Below are positions 7,449 through 15,376 of a stretch of 34,990 bases of DNA, piece by piece. The stretch comes from JAKLQJ01 sp964534135 (lineage in GTDB: Bacteria > Elusimicrobiota > Elusimicrobia > Elusimicrobiales > UBA9959): contig CAZHQC010000013.1 of NCBI GenBank assembly GCA_964534135.1, positions 1 through 34,990 on the forward strand, read 5' to 3'. A program made the translations under genes and the position numbers. Below the pieces are notes generated by a model, which worked only from the letters and a program-made list of their open reading frames with translations, made no database searches and had not been told where the DNA came from. The number at the start of each line of letters is the position of its first letter. The first letter of the stretch is position 1.

Positions 7449-8444
7449 ATGAAAGGAATGTTTGTTAAATATTATAAGAGTAGTACTGATTCTATAAATC
7501 TTAAGTTTTTTGTTAAGCTTTCGATTGTCTTGGTAAGTTTATTTTTTTTGACTTATTTCTTCTTTTATATAGCCATGGAATCCGTCATTCATCATAGGAA
7601 TGAAGTGATAGTCCCCGATATAAAAGGAAAATCATCTTTAGAAGCGCTTAGGCTTATTTCAGAAAATAATTTAGCTTTAAAAATTAAAGGTTTTGAATTC
7701 AATGATGCTGTTCCCATTGGCACTGTTTTAAGGCAGGCTCCCGCGTCCGGAATAACGGTGCGTGAGCATAAAATAGTGAGAGTTATATTCTCTCAAGGCG
7801 GAGAATCCGTTTTTACCCCTAATCTCGTTGGACTTCCTCTTAGAAACGCGGAATTGCTTTTAAGGCAGAGAATGCTTGTTTTAGGTGAAGTTAGCGAGGC
7901 TTATTCTCTTAAGGCTGAAAAAGGAACTGTTTTATTCCAGGACCCTAATCAAGAAACAAGTGTATCTAAAAATGCCATGGTGCAGATTGTTGTTTCAGCG
8001 GGCAATCCTCCGAGCGGCATAATACTTATGCCTGATTTTAAACAAAAAAAAGTGGATGAAGCTTATAAGTGGGCCTCAGATAGCGGTTTTACCGTTATTG
8101 TAACTGAAGATCTTGCTTCACTTTTCCCCAATGGTACCGTGCTTGAGCAAAGTCCTCTGGCGGATATTATTGTTAACGATACAACAGAAATTATTTTAGC
8201 CGTGAGCGGTCGGAAAGTAGCGGCAAATCCGGATGATGAATATTTAATTCATTATGAAATATCTCAGGGCGGAGCGCAAAGGCATATAAGAATAGTAGCT
8301 ATCGGACAAGATGGCGAGAAGGAAGTGTTTAATGGTCTTAGAGACCCCGGAACAAAAATAGATTTAACCGTGCCTTATGAAGGAATTGAAAAAGTGAGAA
8401 TATTTGTTAATGGCATTATGGTTGAAGAAAGGCGTTTAAATTAA
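7449..8444 (+). CDS. Membrane-anchored protein with three PASTA domains
   Basis: A 331-residue protein with a short cytosolic N-terminus, one membrane helix (about 22-44) and three PASTA domains (about 51-117, 119-185 and 190-253), then a conserved-looking beta domain of about 75 residues. PASTA domains bind peptidoglycan fragments or help assemble divisome proteins; they normally sit on Ser/Thr kinases or penicillin-binding proteins, but no kinase or transpeptidase domain is present. A TTG 12 bases upstream is also possible; I chose the ATG at 7449 because GGA lies eight bases before it. It lies between fmt and rpe, with two bases to the next gene. A role in envelope sensing or scaffold formation is inferred. 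Confidence 0.85.
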   Translation: MKGMFVKYYKSSTDSINLKFFVKLSIVLVSLFFLTYFFFYIAMESVIHHRNEVIVPDIKGKSSLEALRLISENNLALKIKGFEFNDAVPIGTVLRQAPASGITVREHKIVRVIFSQGGESVFTPNLVGLPLRNAELLLRQRMLVLGEVSEAYSLKAEKGTVLFQDPNQETSVSKNAMVQIVVSAGNPPSGIILMPDFKQKKVDEAYKWASDSGFTVIVTEDLASLFPNGTVLEQSPLADIIVNDTTEIILAVSGRKVAANPDDEYLIHYEISQGGAQRHIRIVAIGQDGEKEVFNGLRDPGTKIDLTVPYEGIEKVRIFVNGIMVEERRLN

Positions 8445-8446
8445 TT

Positions 8447-9493
8447 ATGTCACAAAATAAAAAAATTTTAAAGCCAAGCGGTAAGGTGTCTTTTGCCCCC
8501 TCTATTTTATCCGCTGATTTTTCTTGTTTAAAAAAAAGTCTTAAAGTGGCTGATAAATGCGCCGATTGGCTTCATGTTGATATTATGGACGGGCATTTTG
8601 TCCCCAATTTAAGTTTCGGTCCCCATATTGTTAAATGCGTCAAACAAGCCTCTAAGCTTCCCATGGACGCGCATCTCATGGTGTCTTATCCTGAAAATTT
8701 TATTAAACCTTTTTATGCTGCGGGAGCCGGCTTAATCACGGTGCATTATGAATCAAAATCGGATACTTTGAAAAATCTTAAAAAAATAAAAAGTCTTGGC
8801 GCGCAAGTCGGACTTTCAATAAAACCCAAAACTCCCCTTACAAAAATTACGAAATATTTTAAATATATAGATTTGCTTTTGATTATGACTGTTGAACCCG
8901 GGTTTGGCGGCCAAAAGTTTATGACAAATCAAATTCCTAAAATTCAATACGCTCGTAAGAAAATAAATGAATCCGGGCGTAAAATATGGCTGCAAGTTGA
9001 TGGCGGTATTAATGCTCAAACAGCTTTGCAAGCGATTGAGGCGGGCGCTGATTCTCTTGTTATGGGTAATGCTTTTTTTACTTCCCCCAATCCTATAAAA
9101 ATGATAAAGAAACTTAGGATGGTAAAAAACATGTCTAAAAAGATACTTATCGTGGATGATGCCGAAGATATAGTCAAGATTCTCACAATTAAACTTGAGC
9201 AACTGGACTATAAAGTTATCACCGCCGCGGACGGAGATGAAGGCTGGGAAAAATTTAAAGCTGAAAAACCGGATATCGCCATTTTGGATATAGGTTTGCC
9301 AAAAATGGACGGAGATACTTTATGCGAACTTATAAAGGGCGAAGGATCTCATAGCGCGCCTGTCATAATGCTCACGGGTAAAACCCTTATGGGCGACATG
9401 GAAGATGCCTTTAAGGCCGGCGCGGACATTTATCTTAATAAACCGTATGAGATGAAGCATCTTTTGGACCATATAGAAAAGCTTATTTCTTAA
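8447..9493 (+). CDS. rpe: Ribulose-phosphate 3-epimerase fused to a CheY-like receiver domain
   Basis: One 348-residue open frame. Residues 14-225 are ribulose-5-phosphate 3-epimerase (TIM barrel): FAPSILSADF, H43/D45 in LHVDIMDGHFVPN, H76, VEPGFGGQKF, D185 in QVDGGIN and the phosphate site ADSLVMGNAFF. Residues 229-348 are a complete receiver domain: D237/D238, phospho-acceptor D281 in ILDIGLPKMDG, T310 and K332 (NKPYE). No stop separates them. An ATG at residue 229 (base 9131) is preceded by AGGATGG, so the receiver may also be made alone. Rpe interconverts ribulose-5-phosphate and xylulose-5-phosphate; a covalent receiver would be unusual. Either a true fusion or two genes that lost the intervening stop. 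No histidine kinase is nearby. Confidence 0.9.
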   Translation: MSQNKKILKPSGKVSFAPSILSADFSCLKKSLKVADKCADWLHVDIMDGHFVPNLSFGPHIVKCVKQASKLPMDAHLMVSYPENFIKPFYAAGAGLITVHYESKSDTLKNLKKIKSLGAQVGLSIKPKTPLTKITKYFKYIDLLLIMTVEPGFGGQKFMTNQIPKIQYARKKINESGRKIWLQVDGGINAQTALQAIEAGADSLVMGNAFFTSPNPIKMIKKLRMVKNMSKKILIVDDAEDIVKILTIKLEQLDYKVITAADGDEGWEKFKAEKPDIAILDIGLPKMDGDTLCELIKGEGSHSAPVIMLTGKTLMGDMEDAFKAGADIYLNKPYEMKHLLDHIEKLIS

Positions 9494-9534
9494 AGCCCAA
9501 ATTCTCTGCTCTTCTTTTTGTCAAATATCCCTAT

Positions 9535-9563
9535 TTCCCATAGAGAGTAAAATATAATATAAT
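9535..9563 (+). promoter_or_regulatory. Promoter of the rpsP operon
   Basis: TTCCCA (9535-9540), 17-base spacer, TATAAT (9558-9563); an overlapping TATAAT lies at 9553-9558. It is the first clear promoter-like site after rpe and is followed by a leader of about 75 bases. Confidence 0.45.
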
Positions 9564-9579
9564 ACTATGACGATTTGAG

Positions 9580-9594
9580 CGCCTTTGAAAGGCG
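9580..9594 (+). promoter_or_regulatory. Small hairpin in the rpsP leader
   Basis: CGCCTT-TGA-AAGGCG, six perfect pairs with a three-base loop, between the promoter and the AGGAGG of rpsP. No T-run follows, so it is not an intrinsic terminator; a stabilising or autoregulatory leader stem is possible. Confidence 0.4.
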
Positions 9595-9644
9595 GTTGAT
9601 TAATAATTTAATAGTTTTATTGGTAAAAACATTAGGAGGAAAGT

Positions 9645-9917
9645 ATGGCAGTAGTTATAAGACTTCAAAGGCACGGAAAAAGAATTCAGCCTCATTATAG
9701 AATGGTGGCCATTGAGAAGAATCGCGGACCACATGGCAAACCCCTTGAAATTCTAGGGCATTATGACCCTAAAGCGGTAAAAGACAAAGACAAAGTTCAA
9801 GTGAAAATGGATAAAATTGAATATTGGCTTAAAAATGGAGCTAAAGCGTCTCAGACGGTTGCTTCCCTCATAAAAAAAGCCAAGAAAGTTACGGCTTCAG
9901 CTGAGCCTAAAGCTTAA
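9645..9917 (+). CDS. rpsP: Small ribosomal subunit protein bS16
   Basis: A 90-residue ribosomal protein S16, opening MAVVIRLQRHGKRIQPHYRM and containing GRPLEILGHYDP-type sequence (here GKPLEILGHYDP), which define the family. It is an early assembly protein of the 30S 5' domain. A canonical AGGAGG lies seven bases before the ATG. It starts the rpsP-khpA-trmD-rplS block, whose order is conserved in many bacteria. The C-terminal tail is Lys/Ala-rich as usual. Nothing odd is seen. Confidence 0.97.
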   Translation: MAVVIRLQRHGKRIQPHYRMVAIEKNRGPHGKPLEILGHYDPKAVKDKDKVQVKMDKIEYWLKNGAKASQTVASLIKKAKKVTASAEPKA

Positions 9918-9937
9918 AATACTAATCGGGAGTTGAA

Positions 9938-10165
9938 ATGAAAGAAGCTTTAACATATATTGTTGGTTCTTTAGTGGAAAAATCCGATGAAGTAAGTTTG
10001 GATTCATATGAAGACGGAAATGTTATAAGATTTAAAATTAATCTTAACCCTTCTGACCGTGGAAGAATTATAGGGAAAGAAGGAAAAGTCATAAAAGCAA
10101 TCAGAAATTTTCTTCAGTCGGTGGCTCAAAAAACCGGTAAGAAAATTTTTATTGATATTCTTTGA
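9938..10165 (+). CDS. khpA: KH-domain RNA-binding protein KhpA
   Basis: A 75-residue single KH domain. The RNA-contacting GxxG loop is in RGRIIGKEGKVIKAIR, and total length is that of KhpA/YlqC. KhpA (with KhpB/Jag elsewhere in a genome) binds many RNAs and influences cell division and translation. GGGAG precedes the ATG. It occupies the classical place between rpsP and trmD, but the usual next gene, rimM, is missing: trmD begins three bases after this stop. Confidence 0.95.
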   Translation: MKEALTYIVGSLVEKSDEVSLDSYEDGNVIRFKINLNPSDRGRIIGKEGKVIKAIRNFLQSVAQKTGKKIFIDIL

Positions 10166-10168
10166 TCT

Positions 10169-10843
10169 ATGAAAATTGATGTGGTTACTCTTTTCCCCGG
10201 CATGGTGGATACTCCTTTATCGGATAGTATAGTGGGCAGGGCAAGAGAAGATAAACTACTATCGCTGGGTTTTGAAAATCCGAGAGATTTTACTCTGGAT
10301 AAGCATAAAACCGTTGATGATAAGATGTATGGCGGCGGCACCGGGATGTTAATGAAAGCCGAGCCTGTTTTTAAAGCGTTGGAGAAAGTAAAACAGAAAG
10401 ATTCTTTTACTATTCTTCTTTCGCCTAAAGGCGTGGTGTTCAATCAAAAGACGGCCCTTGCTCTTGCTAAAAAGAAGCATCTGATTTTTATCTGCGGCCA
10501 CTATGAAGGTATTGATGAGAGAATCTCTTCTTATGCGGATATGGAGCTGTCTATAGGTGATTATGTGATTACGGGCGGAGAACCCGCGGCGGTAGTGGTG
10601 ATAGATGCCATAACAAGACTTTTACCCGGTGTTTTAAAAAAGGAAGATGCCACCATAAATGAAAGTTTTTCTTTTAACTTATTGGAAGCGCCTCAGTATA
10701 CCAGACCGGAAGTTTGGAAAGATTTAAAAGTGCCAAAAGTTTTATTAAGTGGAAATCATAAGTTTATTGAAGAATGGAAAAAAAATAGCGCCTTGGAAAT
10801 AACAAAAAAGATAAGGCCGGATTTATTGAAAAAAGACGAATAA
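10169..10843 (+). CDS. trmD: tRNA (guanine37-N1)-methyltransferase
   Basis: A 224-residue SPOUT methyltransferase forming m1G37 in tRNAs that read CNN codons, which prevents +1 frameshifting. Visible are MKIDVVTLFPGM, MYGGGTGMLM, GHYEGIDERI and the trefoil-knot SAM site ELSIGDYVITGGEPAA. Length is at the short end of the family, ending shortly after the RRPDLL-like sequence (IRPDLL). There is no separate Shine-Dalgarno site; the start is three bases after khpA, so it is probably translated by coupling. Confidence 0.97.
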   Translation: MKIDVVTLFPGMVDTPLSDSIVGRAREDKLLSLGFENPRDFTLDKHKTVDDKMYGGGTGMLMKAEPVFKALEKVKQKDSFTILLSPKGVVFNQKTALALAKKKHLIFICGHYEGIDERISSYADMELSIGDYVITGGEPAAVVVIDAITRLLPGVLKKEDATINESFSFNLLEAPQYTRPEVWKDLKVPKVLLSGNHKFIEEWKKNSALEITKKIRPDLLKKDE

Positions 10844-10876
10844 ATTTTAAATAGTGAACCTAACTCAGGAGGCAGT

Positions 10877-11338
10877 ATGACAAAAGTAGAAACAAAAGTA
10901 GAAGTGGAAAAAAGAAAATTTAATTTTAGAGCCGGTGATACCGTTAAGGTTCATTTCAAAATTATTGAAGGCAGCAGTGAGAGAATTCAGATTTTTGACG
11001 GTGTGGTAATAGCGGAAAAAGGCGGTGGTCAGACTGCGACTTTTACAGTCAGAAAAATCTCTTCAGGTGTTGGTGTTGAGAGAATTTTTCCTTTGCATTC
11101 CCCCAGAATCGCCCAGATAGAAGTTGTAAAAAAAGGAAAAGTAAGAAGAGCCAAGATATATTATCTCAGAGGTCTTACCGGTAAAGCGGCGAAAATTAAA
11201 GATCGCACTAAAATTGTTTCCGGAGCTAAAAAAAAGCATGTAAAGAAAGTTGTAGCGCCCGTCGTAAAGGCCGCAATTGAGAATACAGCTGAAGTGAAAC
11301 AAGAGCCGGCAGCAGCTGATTCAGCAGAAACCAAATAA
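10877..11338 (+). CDS. rplS: Large ribosomal subunit protein bL19 with C-terminal extension
   Basis: A 153-residue L19; the common length is near 115. The core is clear: FRAGDTVKVHFKIIEGSSER, QIFDGVVIA, FTVRKISSGVGVERIFPLHSP and KVRRAKIYYLRGLTGKAAKI. After about residue 118 a tail rich in Lys, Val, Ala and Glu follows, apparently disordered and ending acidic. The ribosome site is AGGAGG. L19 sits at the 30S-50S interface, so an extended tail could reach the small subunit, but this is inference. It is the last of the ribosomal block, 49 bases before rnhB. Confidence 0.96.
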   Translation: MTKVETKVEVEKRKFNFRAGDTVKVHFKIIEGSSERIQIFDGVVIAEKGGGQTATFTVRKISSGVGVERIFPLHSPRIAQIEVVKKGKVRRAKIYYLRGLTGKAAKIKDRTKIVSGAKKKHVKKVVAPVVKAAIENTAEVKQEPAAADSAETK

Positions 11339-11387
11339 ACTAAAAGGACGATATAAATCTTCCTCGCAAAACTACTGAGGTGTAAAG

Positions 11388-12029
11388 TTGAGTAATTTAT
11401 CTCTCTCAGATTTTGATGTTTCCATAATCAAAAAATTTGGTCCCGAGGTCCTTATCGGAGTAGATGAGGTTGGACGTGGACCATTGGCGGGGCCCGTAGT
11501 TGCCTGCGCCGCCTTCGTTCCTCTTGAGGCTTATAAGAGCCTATCAGATATAAATGACAGTAAAAAATTGACTCCCGCTGCGCGGAGTCTTTTTTTTGAG
11601 CATATGACTAAATGCGGCGTGCGTTTTGGTTTTGATTATTCGGGTCATAATAGAATAGATGAGATAAATATTTTGGCCGCTACTTTTGAAGCCATGCATA
11701 AAGCCGTAGGCCGGCTTACCGAATATATTGAAATTGATGAGAAAAAAACTTTAGTTTTGGTTGACGGCCCTCATAAAATAAGAAATTTTTCCACAAAACA
11801 ATTGCCTATTATAGGCGGAGACGGAAAGTCTTTATCTATTGCCTGCGCCAGTATTTTTGCCAAAGTAGTAAGAGATAATTGGATGAATATTTTAGATCTT
11901 TCTTATCCCGAGTATGGCTTTTCAAAACATAAAGGTTATGGCACAAAACTTCACTTAAAAGCTCTTAAGGAACATGGGCCGAGCCCGGTTCATCGCAGAA
12001 GCTTTGCTCCGGTGAAGTCTTTATGTTAG
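11388..12029 (+). CDS. rnhB: Ribonuclease HII
   Basis: A 213-residue enzyme cutting the RNA strand of RNA-DNA hybrids and initiating ribonucleotide excision. Catalytic acids are in IGVDEVGRGPLAGP (D26, E27) and in LVDGPHK; NDSKKL and the C-terminal YGFSKHKGYGTKLHLKAL and GPSPVHRRSF motifs are intact. The start is TTG, supported by GAGGTG five bases upstream and by no nearer ATG fitting the family. Its end overlaps the yraN start by seven bases. Confidence 0.96.
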   Translation: MSNLSLSDFDVSIIKKFGPEVLIGVDEVGRGPLAGPVVACAAFVPLEAYKSLSDINDSKKLTPAARSLFFEHMTKCGVRFGFDYSGHNRIDEINILAATFEAMHKAVGRLTEYIEIDEKKTLVLVDGPHKIRNFSTKQLPIIGGDGKSLSIACASIFAKVVRDNWMNILDLSYPEYGFSKHKGYGTKLHLKALKEHGPSPVHRRSFAPVKSLC

Positions 12030-12388
12030 GGAGCCGTAGTAAAGGCCAAGAGTATGAAGATTTGGCTTGCGCGTATTTGAAGAAAAATGGTTTTTCCCTT
12101 AAGCAAAGAAATTATAGGTCGGCTGGCGGAGAAATAGATATAATAGCTACCGACGGTAAAACTCTTGTTTTTCTTGAAGTTAAGGGCCGGTCAAATGAAA
12201 AATTCGGTAGTCCTTTTGAGGCGGTAAATAAGTCTAAGCAGATTAAAATTATAAAAACCGCGCTTCATTTTATTAAGCAAAATAATATAAAGCCTGAAGA
12301 AATAAGATTTGATGTAGTGGGCATAATGCCCGACAGCAAAATTGAGCATCTAAAAAACGCCTTTCAAACTGAGGGTTATTTTTATTAA
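12023..12388 (+). CDS. yraN: UPF0102 family endonuclease-like protein (YraN)
   Basis: A 121-residue protein of the UPF0102/YraN family with a restriction-endonuclease-like fold. The core GGEIDIIATDGKTLVFLEVKGR carries the D...ExK metal-binding pattern, preceded by the conserved EDLACAYLKKNGF helix. The biochemical role is not firmly established. It overlaps rnhB by seven bases, the order seen in many bacterial genomes, and is followed by the nucleoside salvage genes after 13 bases. Confidence 0.93.
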   Translation: MLGSRSKGQEYEDLACAYLKKNGFSLKQRNYRSAGGEIDIIATDGKTLVFLEVKGRSNEKFGSPFEAVNKSKQIKIIKTALHFIKQNNIKPEEIRFDVVGIMPDSKIEHLKNAFQTEGYFY

Positions 12389-12401
12389 AAAGGAAAAAAC
12401 T

Positions 12402-13241
12402 ATGACTAACAACAATGAACTCGCTAAAATTAAAAAAGCTCTTAAATGGATTAATGCTAAAACTAAAAATAGGAAACCCTTAACCGCTATCATTACAGGC
12501 AGCGGTTTATCTGAGTCCCTCCCCAAATTAACTAATAAATTCGTAATTCCATATAAAAATATACCGGGTTTCCCCACTACGACGGTTAAAGGTCATAAAG
12601 GCGAATTGGTTTTTGGCTTATATAAAGGTAAAGAAGTGGTTATTATGCGCGGACGATTTCATTTTTATGAAGGTCATAAAATGAATTTTATAGCAATGCC
12701 CATAAGAATGTTGGCTTTTCTTGGTGTTAAAAATCTTATTGTTACCGCTGCTGTCGGCTCTTTACATAAAGGCATCAAGCCCGGAGAGCTTGTTCTTCTT
12801 AAGAATCATATAAATATGATGGGAGATCATCCTCTTATCGGCAATTATGATGAAGCTTTTGGCGCAATGTTTCCCGATATGAGCAATCCTTATAATAAGG
12901 ACCTTTTAAAATTCGCCTCTCAAGCGGTAAAAAAACTTAAAATAAAAGCCAAAACCGGAGTGTATTTTGCTGTTAGCGGCCCCACATATGAAACAGCTTC
13001 GGAAGTTAAAGTATACCGCATGCTTGGCGGAGATGTGGTTGGAATGTCGGTAGTGCCTGAAGTTATAGCCGCGCGGCAAATGAAAATAAATGTGCTCGGC
13101 ATTGCTTGGGTATCCAATTTTACCACAGGCATATCAAAAGAAATTATTGAACATGCTGAGGTTATTGAACTTGGCAGGAAAGTGTCCAAGAAAATAAAAA
13201 TATTGATTGAAGTTGTTTTAAAATCAAAATACATTAAATAA
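12402..13241 (+). CDS. Purine nucleoside phosphorylase (trimeric, class I)
   Basis: A 279-residue trimeric purine nucleoside phosphorylase releasing free base and (deoxy)ribose-1-phosphate. Evidence: the phosphate-binding GSGLS, GRFHFYEGH, TAAVGSL, the base-site region VSGPTYETASEVKVYRMLGGDVVGMSVVPEV with the Glu and Met of the family, and VSNFTTGI. The usual base-site Asn is the N of VSNFTTG, which suggests guanosine/inosine preference as in PunA. AAAGG precedes the ATG. It is the first of three consecutive salvage genes, so degradation of purine and pyrimidine nucleosides appears co-regulated. Confidence 0.94.
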   Translation: MTNNNELAKIKKALKWINAKTKNRKPLTAIITGSGLSESLPKLTNKFVIPYKNIPGFPTTTVKGHKGELVFGLYKGKEVVIMRGRFHFYEGHKMNFIAMPIRMLAFLGVKNLIVTAAVGSLHKGIKPGELVLLKNHINMMGDHPLIGNYDEAFGAMFPDMSNPYNKDLLKFASQAVKKLKIKAKTGVYFAVSGPTYETASEVKVYRMLGGDVVGMSVVPEVIAARQMKINVLGIAWVSNFTTGISKEIIEHAEVIELGRKVSKKIKILIEVVLKSKYIK

Positions 13242-13261
13242 TTTATCTAAGGGGCTGGCAA

Positions 13262-14572
13262 ATGAAAATGATAGAACTTATACTTAAAAAGCGTTCCGGA
13301 CTTGAGCATGATTATAAGGAAATAAAGTTTATATCCGATGGAGCTGCAAGCGGAGAGATTTGTGATTATCAGCTTTCAGCTTGGCTTATGGCCGTATTTT
13401 TTAAAGGGCTTACTAAAAAAGAAACCGCCAATTTAACCAAGGCAATGGTTTTATCCGGCGATAAAATGAACCTGAAATCTTTTAAAGCCAAGAGAGTGGA
13501 TAAGCATTCAACCGGCGGTGTTGGTGATGGAGTTTCATTAGCTTTGGCCCCCATTGTGGCGGCTACCGGAATTATTGTTCCAATGATGAGCGGAAGAGGC
13601 TTAGGCCATACCGGCGGGACTTTGGATAAATTGGAGTCTATAAAGGGTTTTAAAATCAGATTATCTCAGGCATATATTATGAATCAGCTTAGAAAAACGG
13701 GTGTTTCTATGTTTGGTCAAACCGGAAAACTTGCTCCTGCTGATAAAAAACTTTATTCTTTGAGAGATGCTACTTGCACGGTGGAATCTCTGCCTTTAAT
13801 AGTTTCCAGCATACTTTCGAAAAAATACGCTGAGGATTTAAACGGTTTGGTTATGGATGTTAAATACGGTTCGGGAGCTTTTTTGAAAGATTTTAAAAAT
13901 AGCAGAAAACTTGCCGTAGCCATAAAATCAACGGCTGAGCAGCTTGGCATAAAGTGCGTGGCCATTTTAACCAATATGGAAGAGCCTTTGGGAAATGCTA
14001 TCGGCAATGCCAATGAAATGGAGCAATCTATACGTATTTTAAAAGGCGAGGGCGGGCCTAAAGATTTTATGCAAGTTCTTGAGGTTTTGGCCGGTTGGAT
14101 GATTTTCTTTGGCAAGAAAGCCAAAAGTGTTGATGAAGGTATAATTAAGGCGCGTAAGGCTATTGAAAGTGGAGCCGCGCTTGAGAAGATGCGTGAAATA
14201 ATTAAATGGCAGAAAGGAGATTTGCGCGTTTTGGATAATCCCGGAAAATTTCTTCCAAAATCAAAATATTCAGCTAATATTAAGGCTCCTAAAGCCGGCT
14301 ATATAAAAAAACTTGATGCCAGAACCTTGGGTTTTGCGGGTATTGCTCTCGGCGCGGGCCGCACAAAAGCGGAAGATAAAGTTGATTTTGGCGCCGGAAT
14401 AATTTTGAATAAAAAGACGGGAGACAAAGTTAAAGCGGGTGAGATTATAGCCACCTTATATGCCGGGTCTTCTTTAAAAATAAATGAAGGAAAAAAAATA
14501 TTTATGAAGGCTTTGGAGATAGGTAAAACCAAGGTAAAAAAACTTGTAATTATAAAAGAAATAATAAAGTAA
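13262..14572 (+). CDS. Pyrimidine-nucleoside (thymidine) phosphorylase
   Basis: A 436-residue enzyme of nucleoside phosphorylase family II. The signature GRGLGHTGGTLDKLESI is exact, preceded by DKHSTGGVGDGVSLALAP; the alpha domain and the C-terminal barrel-sandwich hybrid domain (GYIKKLD..., KAGEIIATLYA) are both complete. It converts thymidine, deoxyuridine or uridine plus phosphate into base and sugar-1-phosphate. AAGGGG precedes the ATG by about eight bases. It lies between purine nucleoside phosphorylase and upp, 20 bases after the former. Whether it is DeoA- or Pdp-like cannot be settled by eye, so I give no symbol. Confidence 0.95.
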   Translation: MKMIELILKKRSGLEHDYKEIKFISDGAASGEICDYQLSAWLMAVFFKGLTKKETANLTKAMVLSGDKMNLKSFKAKRVDKHSTGGVGDGVSLALAPIVAATGIIVPMMSGRGLGHTGGTLDKLESIKGFKIRLSQAYIMNQLRKTGVSMFGQTGKLAPADKKLYSLRDATCTVESLPLIVSSILSKKYAEDLNGLVMDVKYGSGAFLKDFKNSRKLAVAIKSTAEQLGIKCVAILTNMEEPLGNAIGNANEMEQSIRILKGEGGPKDFMQVLEVLAGWMIFFGKKAKSVDEGIIKARKAIESGAALEKMREIIKWQKGDLRVLDNPGKFLPKSKYSANIKAPKAGYIKKLDARTLGFAGIALGAGRTKAEDKVDFGAGIILNKKTGDKVKAGEIIATLYAGSSLKINEGKKIFMKALEIGKTKVKKLVIIKEIIK

Positions 14573-14639
14573 AAAAAAGCACAAAGACATTGAGGCACGA
14601 AGAAAATATAATAAATCATCTAAACACTGGAGATATTAA

Positions 14640-15272
14640 ATGAAAAAGAAAAATGTGCATATATCTAAGCATCCTCTTATTTTGGATAAAGTCTCAAAAA
14701 TCAGGGATAAAAATACAAATGTTAAAGATTTTAGACATCTAATGGGTGAAATATCCATGCTTCTTGGTTATGAGGCGCTTGCGCCGGTTAAACTCAAGAA
14801 TGTAACTATAAAAACTCCAATCGCAAATTGCAAGAGTAAAATCCTCTCTCAAGACATAATCTTTATTTCAATCTTAAGAGCGGGTCTTGGCATGGTGAAC
14901 GGCTTGGTTGAATTATATCCTGACGCTAAAATAGCGCATATAGGAATGTATAGAAATGAAAATACTCTTAAGCCTGTAAAATATTATTTCAAAGTTCCCA
15001 AAAACCTTAAAAATAATTTTGTTTTGCTTGCGGATCCTATGCTTGCTACCGGCGGTTCGGCGGTTGAGGCGGTTAATATGTTGAAAGAGAAGGGCGCCAA
15101 TAAAATTTATTTTCTTTGCCTTATCGCTTCAAAGAAAGGTCTGGCTTATTTTACGTCCATGCATCCTGATGTTCCGGTTTTTGTAGCCGCTGTTGATGGA
15201 AAACTCAATGAGAAGGGTTATATAGTTCCCGGTTTGGGCGATGCCGGAGACAGAACATTCGGAACCTTATAA
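14640..15272 (+). CDS. upp: Uracil phosphoribosyltransferase
   Basis: A 210-residue PRTase that makes UMP from uracil and PRPP. The PRPP loop is DPMLATGGSAVEA; SILRAGLGMVNG and the C-terminal PGLGDAGDRTFGT (uracil site) are diagnostic. Ribosome site GGAG lies nine bases before the ATG. It is the last gene of the salvage run, taking uracil released by the pyrimidine phosphorylase. The 67-base gap before it contains an A/G-rich segment (gcacaaagacattgaggcac) that looks like low-complexity intergenic repeat DNA. A bidirectional terminator follows. Confidence 0.97.
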   Translation: MKKKNVHISKHPLILDKVSKIRDKNTNVKDFRHLMGEISMLLGYEALAPVKLKNVTIKTPIANCKSKILSQDIIFISILRAGLGMVNGLVELYPDAKIAHIGMYRNENTLKPVKYYFKVPKNLKNNFVLLADPMLATGGSAVEAVNMLKEKGANKIYFLCLIASKKGLAYFTSMHPDVPVFVAAVDGKLNEKGYIVPGLGDAGDRTFGTL

Positions 15273-15287
15273 AAGAAAAAACAAGAG

Positions 15288-15354
15288 GTCAGAAACAAGA
15301 AGCAAGAATATAAGGATATTCCCTATATGTCTGACTTCTGATCTCTGATTTCTA
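15288..15354. repeat. Imperfect palindrome between upp and its terminator
   Basis: An A/G-rich arm containing agaggtcagaaacaag is followed by a complementary-type arm containing cttctgatctctgattt, with GGATATTCCCTATATG in between. Pairing is imperfect. It resembles non-coding palindromic filler and adjoins the terminator at 15358. Confidence 0.4.
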
Positions 15355-15357
15355 AAT

Positions 15358-15376
15358 AAAAAGGCTTTGCCTTTTT
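15358..15376. terminator. Bidirectional intrinsic terminator
   Basis: AAAAAGGC-TTT-GCCTTTTT, eight perfect pairs with a T-run on either strand. It serves the convergent upp (plus) and Crp/Fnr (minus) genes and overlaps the stop codon of the latter. Confidence 0.85.

Noticed and set aside
8816..9202. Minus-strand ORF of 128 codons opposite rpe, and similar opposite-strand ORFs elsewhere.
   Set aside because: They lie fully within well-supported genes, have no family motifs or ribosome sites and are shadows of the real coding strand.
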